A DNA stretch of 64,000 nucleotides from Cervus elaphus (GCF_910594005.1 NC_057816.1:42432797-42496796); one strand, 5' to 3'. Numbered from the stretch's first letter, positions 22,981 to 34,234 are shown. Numbers and translations are program-made. The notes: generated by a model from the letters alone, not told the origin.

Positions 22981-24128
22981 GTTAGTTCAGTCGCTCAGTC
23001 ATGTCCAACTCTTTGGGACCCCATGAACCACAGCACACCAGGCCTCCCTGTCCATCACCAACTCCCAGGGTTTACCCAAACTCATGTCCGCAGAGGTGGT
23101 GATGCCATCCAACCATCTCATCCTCTGTTGTCCCCTTCTCCTTTAACCTTCAATCAATCCCAGTATCTGGGTCTTTTCCAATGAGTCAGTTCTTCACATC
23201 AGGTGGCCAAAGTATTGGAGTTTCAATTTTAGCATCAGTCCTTCCAATGAATATTCAGGACTGATTTCCTTTAGGATGGACTGGTTGGAACTCCTTGCAG
23301 TCCAAGGGACTCTCAAGAGTCTTCTCCAACACCACAGTTCAAAAGCAGCAATTCTTCCGTGCTCAGCATTCTTTATAGTCCAACTCTCACATCCATACAG
23401 GACTACTGGAAAAACCAAAGCTTTGATTAGATGACCTTTATTGGCAAAGTAATGTCTCTGCTTTTTAATATGCTATATAGGTTGGTCATAGCTTTTCTTC
23501 CAAGGAGCAAACGTCTTTTTACTTCATGGCTGCAGTCACCATCTCCAGTGATTTTGGAGCCCCCCAAAATAAAGTCCCTTACTGTTTCCATTGTTTCCCC
23601 ATCTATTTGCCATGAAGTGATGGGACCAAATGTCATGATCTCAGTTTTCTGAATGTTGAGTTTTAAACTAACTTTTTCACTCTCCTCTTTCACTTTCATC
23701 AAGAGGCGCTTTAGTTCTTCTTCACTTTCTATAAGTGTTGTGTCATCTGCATATCTGAGATTATTGATATTTCTCCTAGCAATCTTGATTTTAGCTTGTG
23801 CTTCATCCAGTCCAGCATTTCTCATGATGTACTCTGCATTTAAATTAAATAAGCAGGGTGAGAACATACAGCCTTGACATATTCCTTCCCTAATTTGGAA
23901 CCAGTCTGTTTTTCCATGTCCATTTCTAACAGTTTCTTCTTGACCTTCATACAGCTTTTTCAGGAGGCAGGTCAGGTGGTCTGGTATTCCCATCTCTTTC
24001 AGAATTTTCCAGTTTGTTGTGATCCACATAGTCAAAGGCTTTGGCGTAGTCAATAAAGAAGAAGGAGATGTTTGTCTGGAACTCTCTTGCTTTTTTGATG
24101 ATCCAACAGATGTTTGCAATTTGATCTC
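22981..24128 (-). mobile_element. BovB LINE inserted in antisense within another BovB
   Basis: Starts on the left with its intact 3' terminus (TTCAGTCGCTCAGTCATGTC) and extends right to the point where the RT coding reads 'RDQIAN'. The right junction shares TCTGGT between the inner and outer elements. Relative to a full copy elsewhere in the window (42855-44815), about 550 bp of the outer element is missing at the insertion point. Confidence 0.88.
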
Positions 24129-24209
24129 TGGTCCCATCACTTCATGGCAAATAGAATGGGAAAACGTATAAGCAGTGACAGGTTTTATTTTCTTGAACTC
24201 CATAATCAC
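23427..24209 (-). pseudogene. BovB reverse transcriptase remnant with intact YADD (260 aa open)
   Basis: From about residue 55 this frame follows the RT palm: EMGIPDHLTCLLKKLYEGQE, TDWFQIREGICQGCMFSPCLF and NNLRYADDTTLI, so the YADD catalytic motif is preserved at about residues 155-158. The first 25-30 residues are not BovB protein: they are read antisense through the neighbouring sense copy, so the open frame is a chance fusion across the junction. The frame also contains a scrambled segment near residues 30-60. Not functional. Confidence 0.85.
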
Positions 24210-24607
24210 CGTGGACTGTGACTGCAGCCATTAAATTAAAAAACAATTGCTCCTTGGTAGGAAAGCTATGAGAAACCTAGACAGCATATTAAAAAGCAGA
24301 GACATCACTTTGCCAACAAAAGTCTGTATAGTCTAAGCTATGGTTCTTCCAGAAGTCATTTGTGGATGTGAGAGTTGGAATGTAAAGAAAGCTGAGCATG
24401 AAGAATTGATGCTTTCCAACTGTGGTGTTGGAGAAGGCTCTTGAGAGCCCTGGACTGCAAGGAGATCAATCCAGTCAATGCTAAAGGAAGTCAGCCCTGA
24501 ATATTCACTGGAAGGACTGATGCTGAAGCTCCAGTACTTTGGCCACCTAATGCCAAGAGCTGACTCATTGGAAAAGACACCGCCTTAGGGACTGAACAAT
24601 TACAACA
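24129..24607 (+). mobile_element. BovB LINE, sense 3' part of the interrupted copy
   Basis: Resumes at CCCATCACTTCATGGCAAAT and proceeds through GAGACATCACTTTGCCAAC and CCCTGAATATTCACTGGAAG to TGACTCATTGGAAAAGACA. It then jumps to the terminal GACTGAACAA, so about 200 bp of the 3' end is deleted. Confidence 0.88.
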
Positions 24608-24709
24608 GGTATTTGTTGAATGAGTGAGTACTAGAAACTGCTAACTGCCATCCTGAAAAGACAACCCAGTGTTTCAACAGCTCTTCACATGAACAAAACA
24701 TCCATCCCA

Positions 24710-24800
24710 TTTCATTCAAGAACTGTGTGTATCAAATGCCTGCACTGTCTTAGGCACTGTGTGGGTCCAGTAGATATGTGTAACTTTCAAACAAGTCAGT
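24710..24800 (-). mobile_element. L2 LINE 3' scrap
   Basis: CACTGTCTTAGGCACTGTG with upstream TTCATTCAAGAACT resembles the antisense L2 3' end. Weak. Confidence 0.3.
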
Positions 24801-25212
24801 AAAAGAGATCCCTGAATAGGCAATTTCCATACACTGTGATGAATTCAGTAAGCACAAGAATAATATGAACTTCTAGGAAGCTCCCAGCTCATTTTCAGGA
24901 ATCTGTTAAGTCTTCTCCGAGAATGACTGAGATGGATGAGCCTGTACAAAAATGGCAGAAGAACTGGGGTGATGAAAGCATATTATAGGTGGAGGGAACA
25001 TGTAAACACTAGAGAAAACCTGCTCATTATGGGCCTGCAGAGCTACAGTGAGGAAATTATACTCTGTTAAAACACGCTCATTTCCGTCAGTTTGTGTCAC
25101 TCTCTGGATCCCTCAGCCACTATTGCTCTCACTTGCATCTGGACTGACCGTTAGCAGATCACCAGCTCTATCTGTCTTCTACCTGCTCAGCTTTGAGGTT
25201 GTGCCTGTTCCT

Positions 25213-25522
25213 GCAAGGAGGTCAATCCAGTCCATCCTACAGGAAATCAACCCTGAATATTCATTGGAAAGACTGATGCTGAAGCTCCAATACTTTGGCC
25301 ACCTGATGTGAAGAGCCGACTCAGTGGAAAAGACCCTGATGCTGGGAAAGACTGAGGGCAGGAGAAAGGGATGACAGAGGATGAGATGGTTGGATGGCAT
25401 CACCAACTCAACTGATATGAGTTTGCACAAATTCCGGGAGATGGTGCAGGACAGTGAAGCCTGGCGTGCTGCAGTCCATGGGGTCACAAAGAGTCAGACA
25501 TGACTTAGCGACTGAATAACAA
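25213..25522 (+). mobile_element. BovB LINE, 3' terminal 310 bp
   Basis: Begins at CTGCAAGGAGGTCAATCCAG and continues to the true end (AGTCAGACATGACTTAGCG, ACTGAATAACAA). 5' truncated. Confidence 0.9.
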
Positions 25523-25724
25523 GGACTATTCCTGCTGTTGTCTGACATTAATTCCCTTCCTATGCACTGCTCTTGGCATGAAGACAACGGTTTGCCCGTG
25601 CAGGCTGGTGATACACTTGATCTTCAGACACCATCCCAGCCTAAGCTGCGGGGGTAAAAGTGGTCCTGATGCCCTTAACCTTGGAGCCTTTTTGGTTTTT
25701 TATTAATTGAGGAGATATGTTTGA

Positions 25725-25880
25725 AGTTCCTTTTTGATGTCAGACACCATCATAGATACTGGGGCATCAAAACAACCTGTCCTTCAGGAGCTCATTATCC
25801 AGCTAGGTAAAGGACATGAGAACAAATGAATAGCACAGCAAGAGAGGCACTGATGGAAATCTGTGCAAAGGTCTAATAAC
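25725..25880 (-). mobile_element. L2 LINE fragment
   Basis: GTCAGACACCATCATAGATAC then CTTCAGGAGCTCATTATCC follows the antisense L2 end. Diverged. Confidence 0.4.
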
Positions 25881-27399
25881 ACAGAGACAAGGCTTATCAA
25901 ACAGTCAGTTTACTAATGCAAACAAATGAGAGTGCAGTTGAGCATCTATACCACAAATGCCTGCATCAGGCATCACAGTGGTGGTGTTTTTTGTTTATTT
26001 ATAGCTAAATCAACACTTTTATATTGCAGAATCAGTTTTGGCATGTAAGCAGCTTTCTTGACTCTGAATTTCAGGTAAATGATTCAGAATATTTGATTCT
26101 AACTTAATAACTCACATTTTATTTTTTGAACAGAACTCAATGTGTTGAGTTTTTCTTTTTTGGGGGGTGGGGGTGGGTGGCAGAGAAGAGAAACTCCATC
26201 CTTGTGGGAATGCATATGATAAAACTTGAACAAAAAACTGACATAAATCCATTCATTAAATGGATTCACTTAAAATCTGACATAAATCCATTCCTTAAAA
26301 TAGGATATTGTATGCAATTTGCCAATGACATTTTCGTTCACATTGATTTATCTTTGTGAAAAAAAAATGACTTCTGGCATGAATTATAATTTATTTAGAA
26401 GAAATAGTTCCTGATTCACATGACTTGTCACCATTTGGCATTGGTGGATGAGTAGCTAAGTTCCTGTTTTGTCTTTGATGCCACCTGAGGTGCTGGTGGA
26501 GATGAAATGGATGGCAGGGCCCAGTCCTCAAGGGGCTGTCAGTCTGGTCACGGAGACTCAGGTTGTTCTGGTGCGGTGTGGCAAAGGGCTCCTCTAAGTC
26601 AGGCCGGGGCCGGCAGGGAGAGGGGCTCTGGAAGGTTTTCTGGGCCAGAGGACTAACCTGAATCGAGCTTCGGAAGCAAATTCTGCCGTTACTGAACCCA
26701 CCTTCAATGTTGACCTCACATTTTTATTCATCTCCTCGTTCAGTGGTTTGGGGCAGCTTTAGGGGACTGGCATATGTGGAGTTTGGAAGTGAATCAGTTT
26801 GAAACCAGGGTATGGACACGTTCACCTACTCTGATGGGTGAAGGTCGTGGAACACAAAGAGGACTCTGCCCCTTTGGTTCTTCTTTAAATAAGGTGCCAC
26901 TAATTCTTAAAGAGAAGGCTACAAGCGCAGTGCAGTTCTGCAGATGGCAGAGGTGATAGGATGGAACCAGGAGAGGATATTCTATCTCCAGTGAAGCTGA
27001 AAAGGGGCCTGGTCAATTCCTTCTCCTCTAAGCACAGTTTTTCTTTTTCCTATTACCAGAGAAAGGATCACATTTAATATTAATGTATCTTAACTACTGT
27101 CCTTATTCTTGTAGTCATTTTCCTACATTCCTGAGAATAATGTGTAGATCTGTAATAATTCTAGTGTTTGGTATTTCAAAAGAATAACAGTCTTTGCTCA
27201 GCCATACAGAAAGGAAGACCCAAGAGTGACCTGCTTATTATACTTTTAATTATAAGTAAGAAGCAACATCTGTGCAGTCAAAGCAATTAGAAATAGGGCT
27301 GCATGTAGAATAGATCCCACCTGCATCCATCTGCTAGTCGCTGCTGTCTATGGACGGGGCTATGTTATAGTTCCTGACCATACTCCTCAAGCTACTCAC
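25881..27399. other. Unassigned non-coding DNA with a 39-bp tandem duplication
   Basis: No gene. At 26238-26313 a 39-bp segment is duplicated in tandem (both copies start CTGACATAAATCCATTC). 26560-26650 is GC-rich but has no CpG clustering or recognisable exon. Confidence 0.4.
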
Positions 27400-28184
27400 T
27401 ACCGTGTCTGCCCACCACAACTTGGACATTTCAGACACAGCAGTCTCAGCATCTGCACGTACAACTCATTGCCCCAAACTTCCTTGTCATCCTATGTTTC
27501 ATAATATTGTTGATAGATGCTACCACCCACCGAGGTCCTTAAGCCAGAACTTTAGGCGTTCCCACCTTCTCTTCCACTGCCTCTCCCACGACCTTTCCTA
27601 TTAACTCCTAACAAAATAGGCATTGAATCAGAGCCAAGGCCTGTCTTTCCATCATAAATGTCTCTCAGACAAGTCTCTCCATCCTATTGATTCTGATTAA
27701 ACAGGAATACTTCAAGCCTATCATCTAGTTCCATGGTTCCACAATTAAACTTTTATGGTGTGATCAGTGGCATCATCCTCCTGCTTAAGGCAGCTTCCTG
27801 TGAGCTATAGGACAAAGTCCAAAACTACTTACTTACTGACTATGTTCTGTGCTGCTCTTCCTAACCTGGTCCCAGCTCTTAGTCCTCATCTGCTCCCCCT
27901 CTTCCCAGAGGGAAAGTCTGCTCTGGAAACACTGGAAGCTCTGCACCATGTTTTCTTATCTCTGATTACTCCCTTAAAAGCCCTCGATGTTAGCTCAGAC
28001 CTGATCTCCTTTAGGAAATTTTCCTGGACCCCAGGTTGATTAGAGACCCTCTTTCGTCCTCCTTTAGCACCCTACTCTCTTAGCCAGTGTGTTCCGATAT
28101 TCCTTTTCTCATCTGCCCTTTCCTATGGGCTCCTTAACGGCACGAGTGATGGTTTGTTTTTATCTGTCTTTAGCACCTCCTGGA
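27400..28184 (+). mobile_element. L2 LINE 3' region, sense, split by a SINE
   Basis: Consensus-order landmarks: AACTCATTGCCCCAAAC region, 'GACAAAGTCCAAAACTACTT', 'CTAACCTGGTCCCAGCTCT', 'TTAGGAAATTTTCCTGGACC'. It resumes after the SINE at 28396-28450 with CACAGTACAGGTGCTCAGTA, the L2 'GCACATAGTAGGTGCTCAATAAA' position. Confidence 0.6.
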
Positions 28185-28395
28185 CTTCCCAGGTGGTGCG
28201 AGTGGTAAAGAATCCGCCTGCCAATGCAGGAAATGTAAGAGATGCAGGTTTGATCCCTGGGTTGGGAAGATACCCTGGAGAGGGGAATGGCAACGCACTC
28301 CAGTATTCTTAACTGGAGAAACCCATGGAGAGAGGAACCTGGTGTGCTGTAGCCCATGGAGTCGCACAGAGTCGGACACGACTGAAGTGACTTTG
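28185..28395 (+). mobile_element. Bov-tA SINE inside L2
   Basis: GGACTTCCCAGGTGGTGCGA head variant and a GGTTTGATCCCTGG B box. Carries the longer 'GCAGGAAATGTAAGAGATGC' anticodon-arm variant and ends CACGACTGAAGTGACTTTGC. Confidence 0.93.
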
Positions 28396-28450
28396 CACAC
28401 GTGCATGTTGGGTTTTGCACAGTACAGGTGCTCAGTAAGGGCTCTTTATG
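28396..28450 (+). mobile_element. L2 LINE 3' tail, continuation
   Basis: Resumption of the L2 copy after the Bov-tA insertion. Confidence 0.5.
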
Positions 28451-28499
28451 TTAAGGCACAGATGCATGAGTGGGTGGATGAATGAGTAAATGAAAGAAC

Positions 28500-28880
28500 T
28501 GGATTATGATTAGCTGTAGGATGAACTCCAAGTAAAAAATAATGCTGAATACACAGAATTCAACCTTCACACAAGCTCCTGATGACATCCTAAAGGCTCC
28601 GTTACTGATGTTCCCTGTGATCGCTAATGAGTCACTTAATCTCTCATCTGTAAAGCTTAATTAGTGCTTCAGCAATAAGTGCAAGCCCATAAAATGCTAG
28701 GTGTTCAATTCATTGCTTCGGAAACACCATCACGCTCATAGTCATTTGGAATAAAACTATTAGATGGGCAACTATACTCCATTTTCAATTAAAAATGCTA
28801 GATTCCCTCTTCCCTGAAAGAGATTTAATGGCAGCTGTCTCCCGACTGTTCCTGAAGATGCCTCAGCTTCAAACATAGGA
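28500..28880. other. Repeat-free AT-rich block, possible conserved non-coding element
   Basis: No transposon resemblance and no long frame. It contains TTAATTAG and several TAAT cores, CTTCAGCAATAAGTGCAAGC, and a GACATCCTAAAGG-type context. Enhancer-like composition is only a guess from the text. Confidence 0.2.
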
Positions 28881-29848
28881 ATATTACTACATCAGAGACA
28901 CAAAGGCCTTTAATTCCACAGCAAGCTTCCATGATGCCTGCACCTGGGGGCGGGTGCAGGCTAAGTAATCAGAGTGAGTGAAGGGGGTCAAACAGGCAGC
29001 TCTCCTAATGGAAATAGTCAAGGGGCTGGTAGTCAGAAAGCCGGCAGTTTTACGGTTTCTCTGCTGGACCTGAATCATTGCACTGATGATTCCTCTCCCA
29101 TGCAGAGGAAAGAAAATGGAGTGTGTACTTCCTACAGCCTTTAACCAACTAGGGAATTGAGGAAAGTGTACATTTTTTTAAAAAAGCTGAAAGCTACATA
29201 TAGAAATGACATGGTATTACACTTCAGTTCAAGCCAATCCAACAAGCCTGTTTTCGAGGTCCTACTGTCTACGTTCAGTGCCATGGGAGGACCACTGATG
29301 AATGAATGAAAAATAGCTCCAAGCTTCTGCAGTTTCACGGAAGTAGAGGTAGAATGTGTCACTAACATAAATGAACCGGTTTTAATGGCTATATGAAAAT
29401 ACAAACTATTGTAGGAAGAGCAAAGATCAAAGTGATTTCTGACTTGAGATGTAGGGAAAGCTTTGCAGAGAGTGTAGAATCTAGTGGTCTGGGCAGGCTT
29501 CCAAGCTGAAGCCTTCATCACTACCTAATTCTGAAAAAAAAAAAAAGAAAAACTGAGAAATGACAATTAACAGTGTACGGCAAAGTGTCGCCGTGACGAC
29601 TGAAGACCCTGAGCTGGAAGGTGAGTCTAACGAAGAGCTGTCCTGCCTCCACGGGGAACAGGCTGCCAGGTAAGATTTGGGAACTCACGACAGCTCTCAC
29701 CCTAATGAGACAGATCACTCCCTGCAGACGAAGGTAAAGATGAGCTGATCCTCATTATTCCTCAAAAACTTACCAGTCAGAGAAGTCACTCTACATCCTC
29801 AGAGAGAAGCCCAGAACCACACTAATCAAGCTCCCTCTGAGGAAGGAA
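28881..29848. other. Unassigned non-coding DNA, possible L2 (minus) at 29230-29500
   Basis: The 29230-29500 part has weak antisense-L2 words (GAATGAATGAAAAATAGC, AGGGAAAGCTTTGCAGAGAG). The rest is unassigned. Minus frames at 29141-29521 and 29521-29718 lack any domain. Confidence 0.3.
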
Positions 29849-30886
29849 CCTAGAGCCAGACATCCTGGAATGTGAAGTCAAGTGAGCCTTATGAAGGAAG
29901 CATCACTACGAACAAAGCTAGTGGAGGTGATGGAATTCCAGTTGAGCTATTTCAAATCCTGAAAGATTATTCTGTGAAACTGCTACACTCAATATGCCAG
30001 CACATTTGGAAAACTCAGCAGTGGCCACAGGACTGGAAAAGGTCAGTTTTCATTCCAATCCTAAAGAAAGGCAATCCCAAAGACTGCTCAAACTACTACA
30101 CAATTGTACTCATCTCACATGCTAGCAAAATAATGCTCAAAATTCTCCAAGCCAGGCCTCAACAGTATGTGAACCGTGAACTTCCAGATGTTCAATCTGG
30201 ATTTAGAAAAGGCAGAGGAACCAGAGATCAAATTGCCAACATCCAGTGGATCACTGAAAAAGCAAGAAGGTTCCAGAAAAACATCTACTTCAGTTTATTG
30301 ACTATGCCAAAGCCTTTGACCGTGTAAATCACAACAAACTGTGGCAACTTCTTCAAGAGATGGGAATACCAGACCACCTGATCTGCCTCTTGAGAAACCT
30401 GTATGCAGGTCAGGAAGCAACAGTTAGAACTGGACATGGAACAACAGACTGGTTCCAAATAGGAAAAGGAATATGTCAAGGCTGTATACTGTCATCGTGC
30501 TTATTTAACTTCTATGTAGAGTACATCATGAGAAATGCTGGGCTGGAGGAAGCACAAGCAGGAATCAATACTGCCAGGATTATCAACAACCTCAGATATG
30601 AGATGACACCACTCTAATGGCAGAAAGTGAAGAAGAATTAAAGACACTCTTGATGAAGGTGAAAAAAGGACAGTGAAAAAGCTGGCTTAATACTAAGCAT
30701 TCCAAAAACTAAGATCATGACATCCAGTCTCATCACTTCATGGCAAATAGAAGGGGAAAAAGTGTAAACAGTGGCAGATTTTATTTTCTTAGCCTCCAAA
30801 ATCACTGCAGACAGAAACTGCAGCCATGAAATTGAAAGATGCTTACTCCTTGGAAGAAAAGCTATGACAAACCTAGACAGCATATT
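29849..30886 (+). mobile_element. BovB LINE, sense, first part of a SINE-split copy
   Basis: Starts at CTAGAGCCAGACATCCTGGA in the RT region and runs to CCTAGACAGCATATT, where a Bov-tA is inserted; it resumes at 31084. The catalytic YADD codons are destroyed by a 1-nt deletion (TATGAGATGACACC at about 30597). Confidence 0.93.
29872..30327 (+). pseudogene. BovB reverse transcriptase remnant (151 aa open)
   Basis: Early RT fingers/palm: TTNKASGGDGIPVELFQILK, WPQDWKRSVFIPILKKGNPK, CSNYYTIVLISHASKIMLKI, VQSGFRKGRGTRDQIANIQW, ending KNIYFSLLTMPKPLTV. The usual 'FCFIDYAKAFD' is shifted out of frame, so the catalytic Asp of that block is lost from this frame. A continuation is open at 30360-30617 in the same or a neighbouring frame. 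Confidence 0.9.
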
Positions 30887-31083
30887 GGGCCTCCCTGGTG
30901 TCTCAGACTATAAAGAATCTGTTCATAATGTGGGAGACCTGGGTTGGGAAGATCCCCTGGAAAGGGAAAGGCTACCCATTCCAGTTTTCTTGCCTGGAGA
31001 ATTCCATGGACAGAGGAGCCTAGCGGGCTGTAGTCCATGGAGTCACAAAGAGCTGGACACGACTGAGTGACTAACACAGAAAA
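30887..31083 (+). mobile_element. Bov-tA SINE inside BovB, 12-bp TSD
   Basis: GGGCCTCCCTGGTGTCTCAGA head; the B box is shortened (CCTGGGTTGGGAAGATC). Flanked by AGACAGCATATT (30875-30886) and AGACAGCATGTT (31084-31095), 11/12. This shows that the SINE came after the BovB copy. Confidence 0.95.
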
Positions 31084-31568
31084 AGACAGCATGTTAAAAA
31101 GTTGAGACATCACTTTGCTAACAAAAGTCCGCATAATCAAAGGTATGGTTTTCTGGTAGTCATGTACAGATGTAAGAGTTGGACCATAAAGAAGGCTGAG
31201 CACTGAAGCATTGATGCTTTCAAACGGTGGTGCTGGAGAAGACTCTTGAGAGTCCCTTGGACTGCAAGGAGATGAAACCAGTCAATCCTAAAGGAAATCA
31301 ACCCTGAATATTCATTGGAAGGACTGATGCTGAAGCTCCTATACTTTGGCCACCTGATACGAAGAGCCAACTCACTGGAAAAGACCCTGATGCTGGGGAA
31401 GACTGAAGGCAGGAGAAGGGGGTGACAGAGGATGTGATGGTTGGATGGTGTCAGTGACTAAGTGGACATGAGTTTGAGCAAACTCGGGGGGATAGTGAAG
31501 GACAGGGAAGCCTGGTGTGCTGCAGTCCATGGTGTTGCAGAGTTGGACATGATTTAGCACATAAACAG
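31084..31568 (+). mobile_element. BovB LINE, second part of the SINE-split copy
   Basis: Continues GTTAAAAAGTTGAGACATCAC through CCCTGAATATTCATTGGAAG to the 3' end GAGTTGGACATGATTTAGCA. Confidence 0.93.
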
Positions 31569-31680
31569 TGGCTGATTCATGTTGATTTATGGCAGAAACC
31601 AACATAATATTGTACAGCAATTATCTTCCAATTAAAAATAAATACATTCTAAAAAATAAGAAAGAAGGAAAAAAAAAAAG
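31569..31680 (+). mobile_element. L1 3' stub (about 110 bp) abutting the BovB 3' end
   Basis: GTGGCTGATTCATGTTGATT, then ATTGTACAGCAATTATCTTC and AATTAAAAATAAATA, ending in an A-rich tail, match the ruminant L1 3' terminus. It directly follows the BovB end. No clear TSD. Confidence 0.85.
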
Positions 31681-32196
31681 GCTCTCTGGAGAAGGTGATA
31701 CTGCATCTCCTTGTATGTGACTTTTCCTTTAAAATATCTTTCCTTCCAAGCCTGCCAGCTGCAATTTAAGTGCTTATTTTTTCCCCATTATTTCCGGATT
31801 GGCACAGGAGCTGATTTAGCATATAATTGGTGTCTCATGTGTATACAGTAGGTAGTGTATATCACTGCTATATATAGTATGTTTATAAAATGCTCATCAT
31901 GGAGTCAGATCCTAAATCAGCAATTCTCTTTCACGTGCAGCTGCATCCAAATGACTCTTTCCCTGGAGAAGGAAATATTTTATTTTCCCTCCAAGGCCAC
32001 ACAAAGACAGGGACATGAAGAGGAGCTGAGAGAAGGCAGTTTTTCTCTCAGGGAGAGCTGCCTTTTCCCTGACAGTAGGCTGGAGCATCCTTTGTGTTTG
32101 GTTCTGTTAGGACTGATGTACCTTTGTATGGATTCCCAGAGGGAGGAGCATTTACGCTTTGTGATTCCCTGTGAGAATGAGAATAACACTTTGCAA
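31681..32196. other. Unassigned non-coding DNA
   Basis: No repeat recognised. The 126-aa plus frame at 31855-32235 runs into the Bov-tA and has no domain. Confidence 0.4.
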
Positions 32197-32207
32197 GAGC
32201 CCACTCA

Positions 32208-32433
32208 ATTGTTGTTATTGTTGTTTAGTCGCTAAGTCATGTCTGACTCTTGTGACCCCGTGGGCTATAGCCCGCCCTCCAGGCTCTTCCGTCCAAGAGA
32301 TTTTCCAGGCAAGAATGCTGGAGAGCGTTGCTGTTTCCTCCCCCAGGGGATCTTCCTGACCCAGAGATCACACCTGGATCTCCTGCAGTGGCAGACAGAC
32401 TCCGTATCACTGAGCCACCACCGGGGAGGAGCT
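32208..32433 (-). mobile_element. Bov-tA SINE with 11-bp TSD
   Basis: Antisense copy (TTTAGTCGCTAAGTCATGTC, CCCCAGGGGATCTTCCTGAC). Flanked by GAGCCCACTCA (32197-32207) and GAGCCCACACA (32434-32444). Confidence 0.95.
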
Positions 32434-32469
32434 GAGCCCACACACTCAGCATTCATTTGTTAGTCAAGT

Positions 32470-32916
32470 TCAGCTCAGTTCAGCTGCTCAGTCATGTCCC
32501 ACTCTTTGTGACCCCATGAACCACAGCACGCCAGGCCGCCCTGTCCATCACCGACTCCCAGAGTCCACCCAAACCCATGTCCATTGAGTCAGGGATGCCA
32601 TCCAACCATCTCATCCTCTCTCGTCCCCTTCTCCTCCTGCCCTCAATCTTTCCCAGCATCAGGGTCTTTTCAAATGAGTCAGCTCTCCGCATCAGGTGCC
32701 AAAGTATTGGAGTTTCAGCTTCAGCATCCGTCATTCCAGTGAAAACCCACGACTGATCTCCTTTAGAATGGACTGGTGGGATCTCCTTGCAGTCCAAGGG
32801 ACTCTTGAGAGTCTTCTCCAACACCACAGTTCAAAAGCATCAATTCTTCGGTGCTCAGCTTTCTTTATAGTCCAGCTCTCACATCCATACATGACCACTG
32901 GAAAAACCATAGCCTT
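32470..32916 (-). mobile_element. BovB LINE, 3' terminal 447 bp, with TSD
   Basis: CAGCTCAGTTCAGCTGCTCA 3' terminus at the left, 5' truncation after GGAAAAACCATAGCCTT. Flanked by GTTAGTCAAGT (32459-32469) and GTTAATCAAGT (32917-32927), 10/11. Confidence 0.95.
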
Positions 32917-32927
32917 GTTAATCAAGT

Positions 32928-33439
32928 AAAAATAAAATAAATGGGTAACTGTTGCAGCCGTGCAAAGCCGTGTTCCCTATCTTTCGACTTTGGATGGTGC
33001 AGTGTGTAATTGACACACAGAACACACATAAAGATTTAGTATTTTTGACCTTAGATTCATGGGCTGCATAAATGTCATGTGCATTTAACTCTACATGGAT
33101 TAAGCTGATCCAGAGACTACATGCAAAATTGTGAGTTGATAGGAAAGTGCTTTTGTCTGAACAGAGGTTTCATAACTTTCATCAATTTCTTATAGAATCC
33201 ACAATTCAAAAATTAAGGACCATATTCAAAACCAAAGCTCTAAATTCATAGAATTCCACTCATCAAATACTTAATCACATTTTGTCTGGAAATGTTTCTA
33301 TGTGTATATCTTGGCACTACTTCCATTCAGTTATAATAACCAAAAACCTAGAAGGTCATTGTAGACATTATTTCTCCCAGATGTAATCTAGCATCAAGTG
33401 CTGCAAGTTTACTGATTCCATACTTTTCAAATCCATTCA
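32928..33439. other. Unassigned non-coding DNA
   Basis: No gene or repeat recognised. Confidence 0.4.
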
Positions 33440-34071
33440 CTTTCTCCAGTTCTACTAAGTCCCATCTACGCTCTCATCATCTCTCATCCGAACAGCTACA
33501 ATAGCCCCATAAACTCTGTCATCATCCAGTCTTGTCCTCTGCCTATCCAGTCTCCACAGGGAAGTTAGGGGACCTTTTAAAGGTGCAAACCTGATTACAT
33601 CCTTCCTTGATGAAGATGACTTCGTAAGTTCTCTCAAGTTAAAGACCAAAGTCCTGAACATGACCCTGTATGGTCTGACCTTTGCAGTCCCTCTCTGCTA
33701 AACACTCCAGCCAGAATAACCTTCTTTAATCCTCAGTATGTGCCAAGTCCTCGTCTGCCGAAGGGTCTCAGCACAAATTTTTCCCTCTGCCTTGAATACT
33801 CCTTTCTATTTTCTTTATCCAGTCACCTCTATTAACACTCCACTTCACGCAGTAGACATTTAGCAAAATTTTCTGTGTCCTCCACGGTTAGGTCAGTTCC
33901 ACTCTATGCACCTTCATGGGACCCACCTTTCTCTATTTCAGAGCACTTATCACAATTAGAGGGTCTTCCCTGGTGACTCAGACAATAAATTATAAGTTTT
34001 ATTTAATTTTTGGTTATTTAATAAATGTGAATCCTTCCAATTAGATTCTAGACTTCTTGAAAGCAAGTACT
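33440..34071 (+). mobile_element. L2 LINE 3' region, sense, hosting two SINE insertions
   Basis: L2 landmarks in order: TTTAAAGGTGCAAACCTGAT, AAAGACCAAAGTCCTGAACA, TCTGCCTTGAATACTCC, AGAGCACTTATCACAATTAG, 'GATTCTAGACTTCTTGAAAG'. It resumes after the CHR SINE at 34246-34325 and ends AATAAGTTTTTACTGAGTGA. Confidence 0.75.
33961..33989 (+). mobile_element. Bov-tA head-only fragment (about 29 bp) in L2
   Basis: GGGTCTTCCCTGGTGACTCA and about 9 more bases match only the first part of Bov-tA, embedded in L2 sequence on both sides. Confidence 0.6.
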
Positions 34072-34234
34072 ATTTTTTTTAAAAAAAATTTATTTGGCTA
34101 TGCTGGGTCTTAACTGCAGCATGCAGGATCTTTAGTTGTGGCATGCAGAGTCTAGTTCCCTGACCAGGGGTCAAACTCAGGCCCCCGGAATTGGGAGCAC
34201 AGAGTGTTAGCCACTGGACCACCAGGGAAGTCTC
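34072..34234 (-). mobile_element. CHR-type SINE inside L2 with 11-bp TSD
   Basis: TTATTTGGCTATGCTGGGTC then GTTCCCTGACCAGGGGTC and ACTGGACCACCAGGGAAGTC. Flanked by AAGCAAGTACT (34061-34071) and AAGCGAGTACT (34235-34245), 10/11. Shorter than the copy at 6645-7004. Confidence 0.92.
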
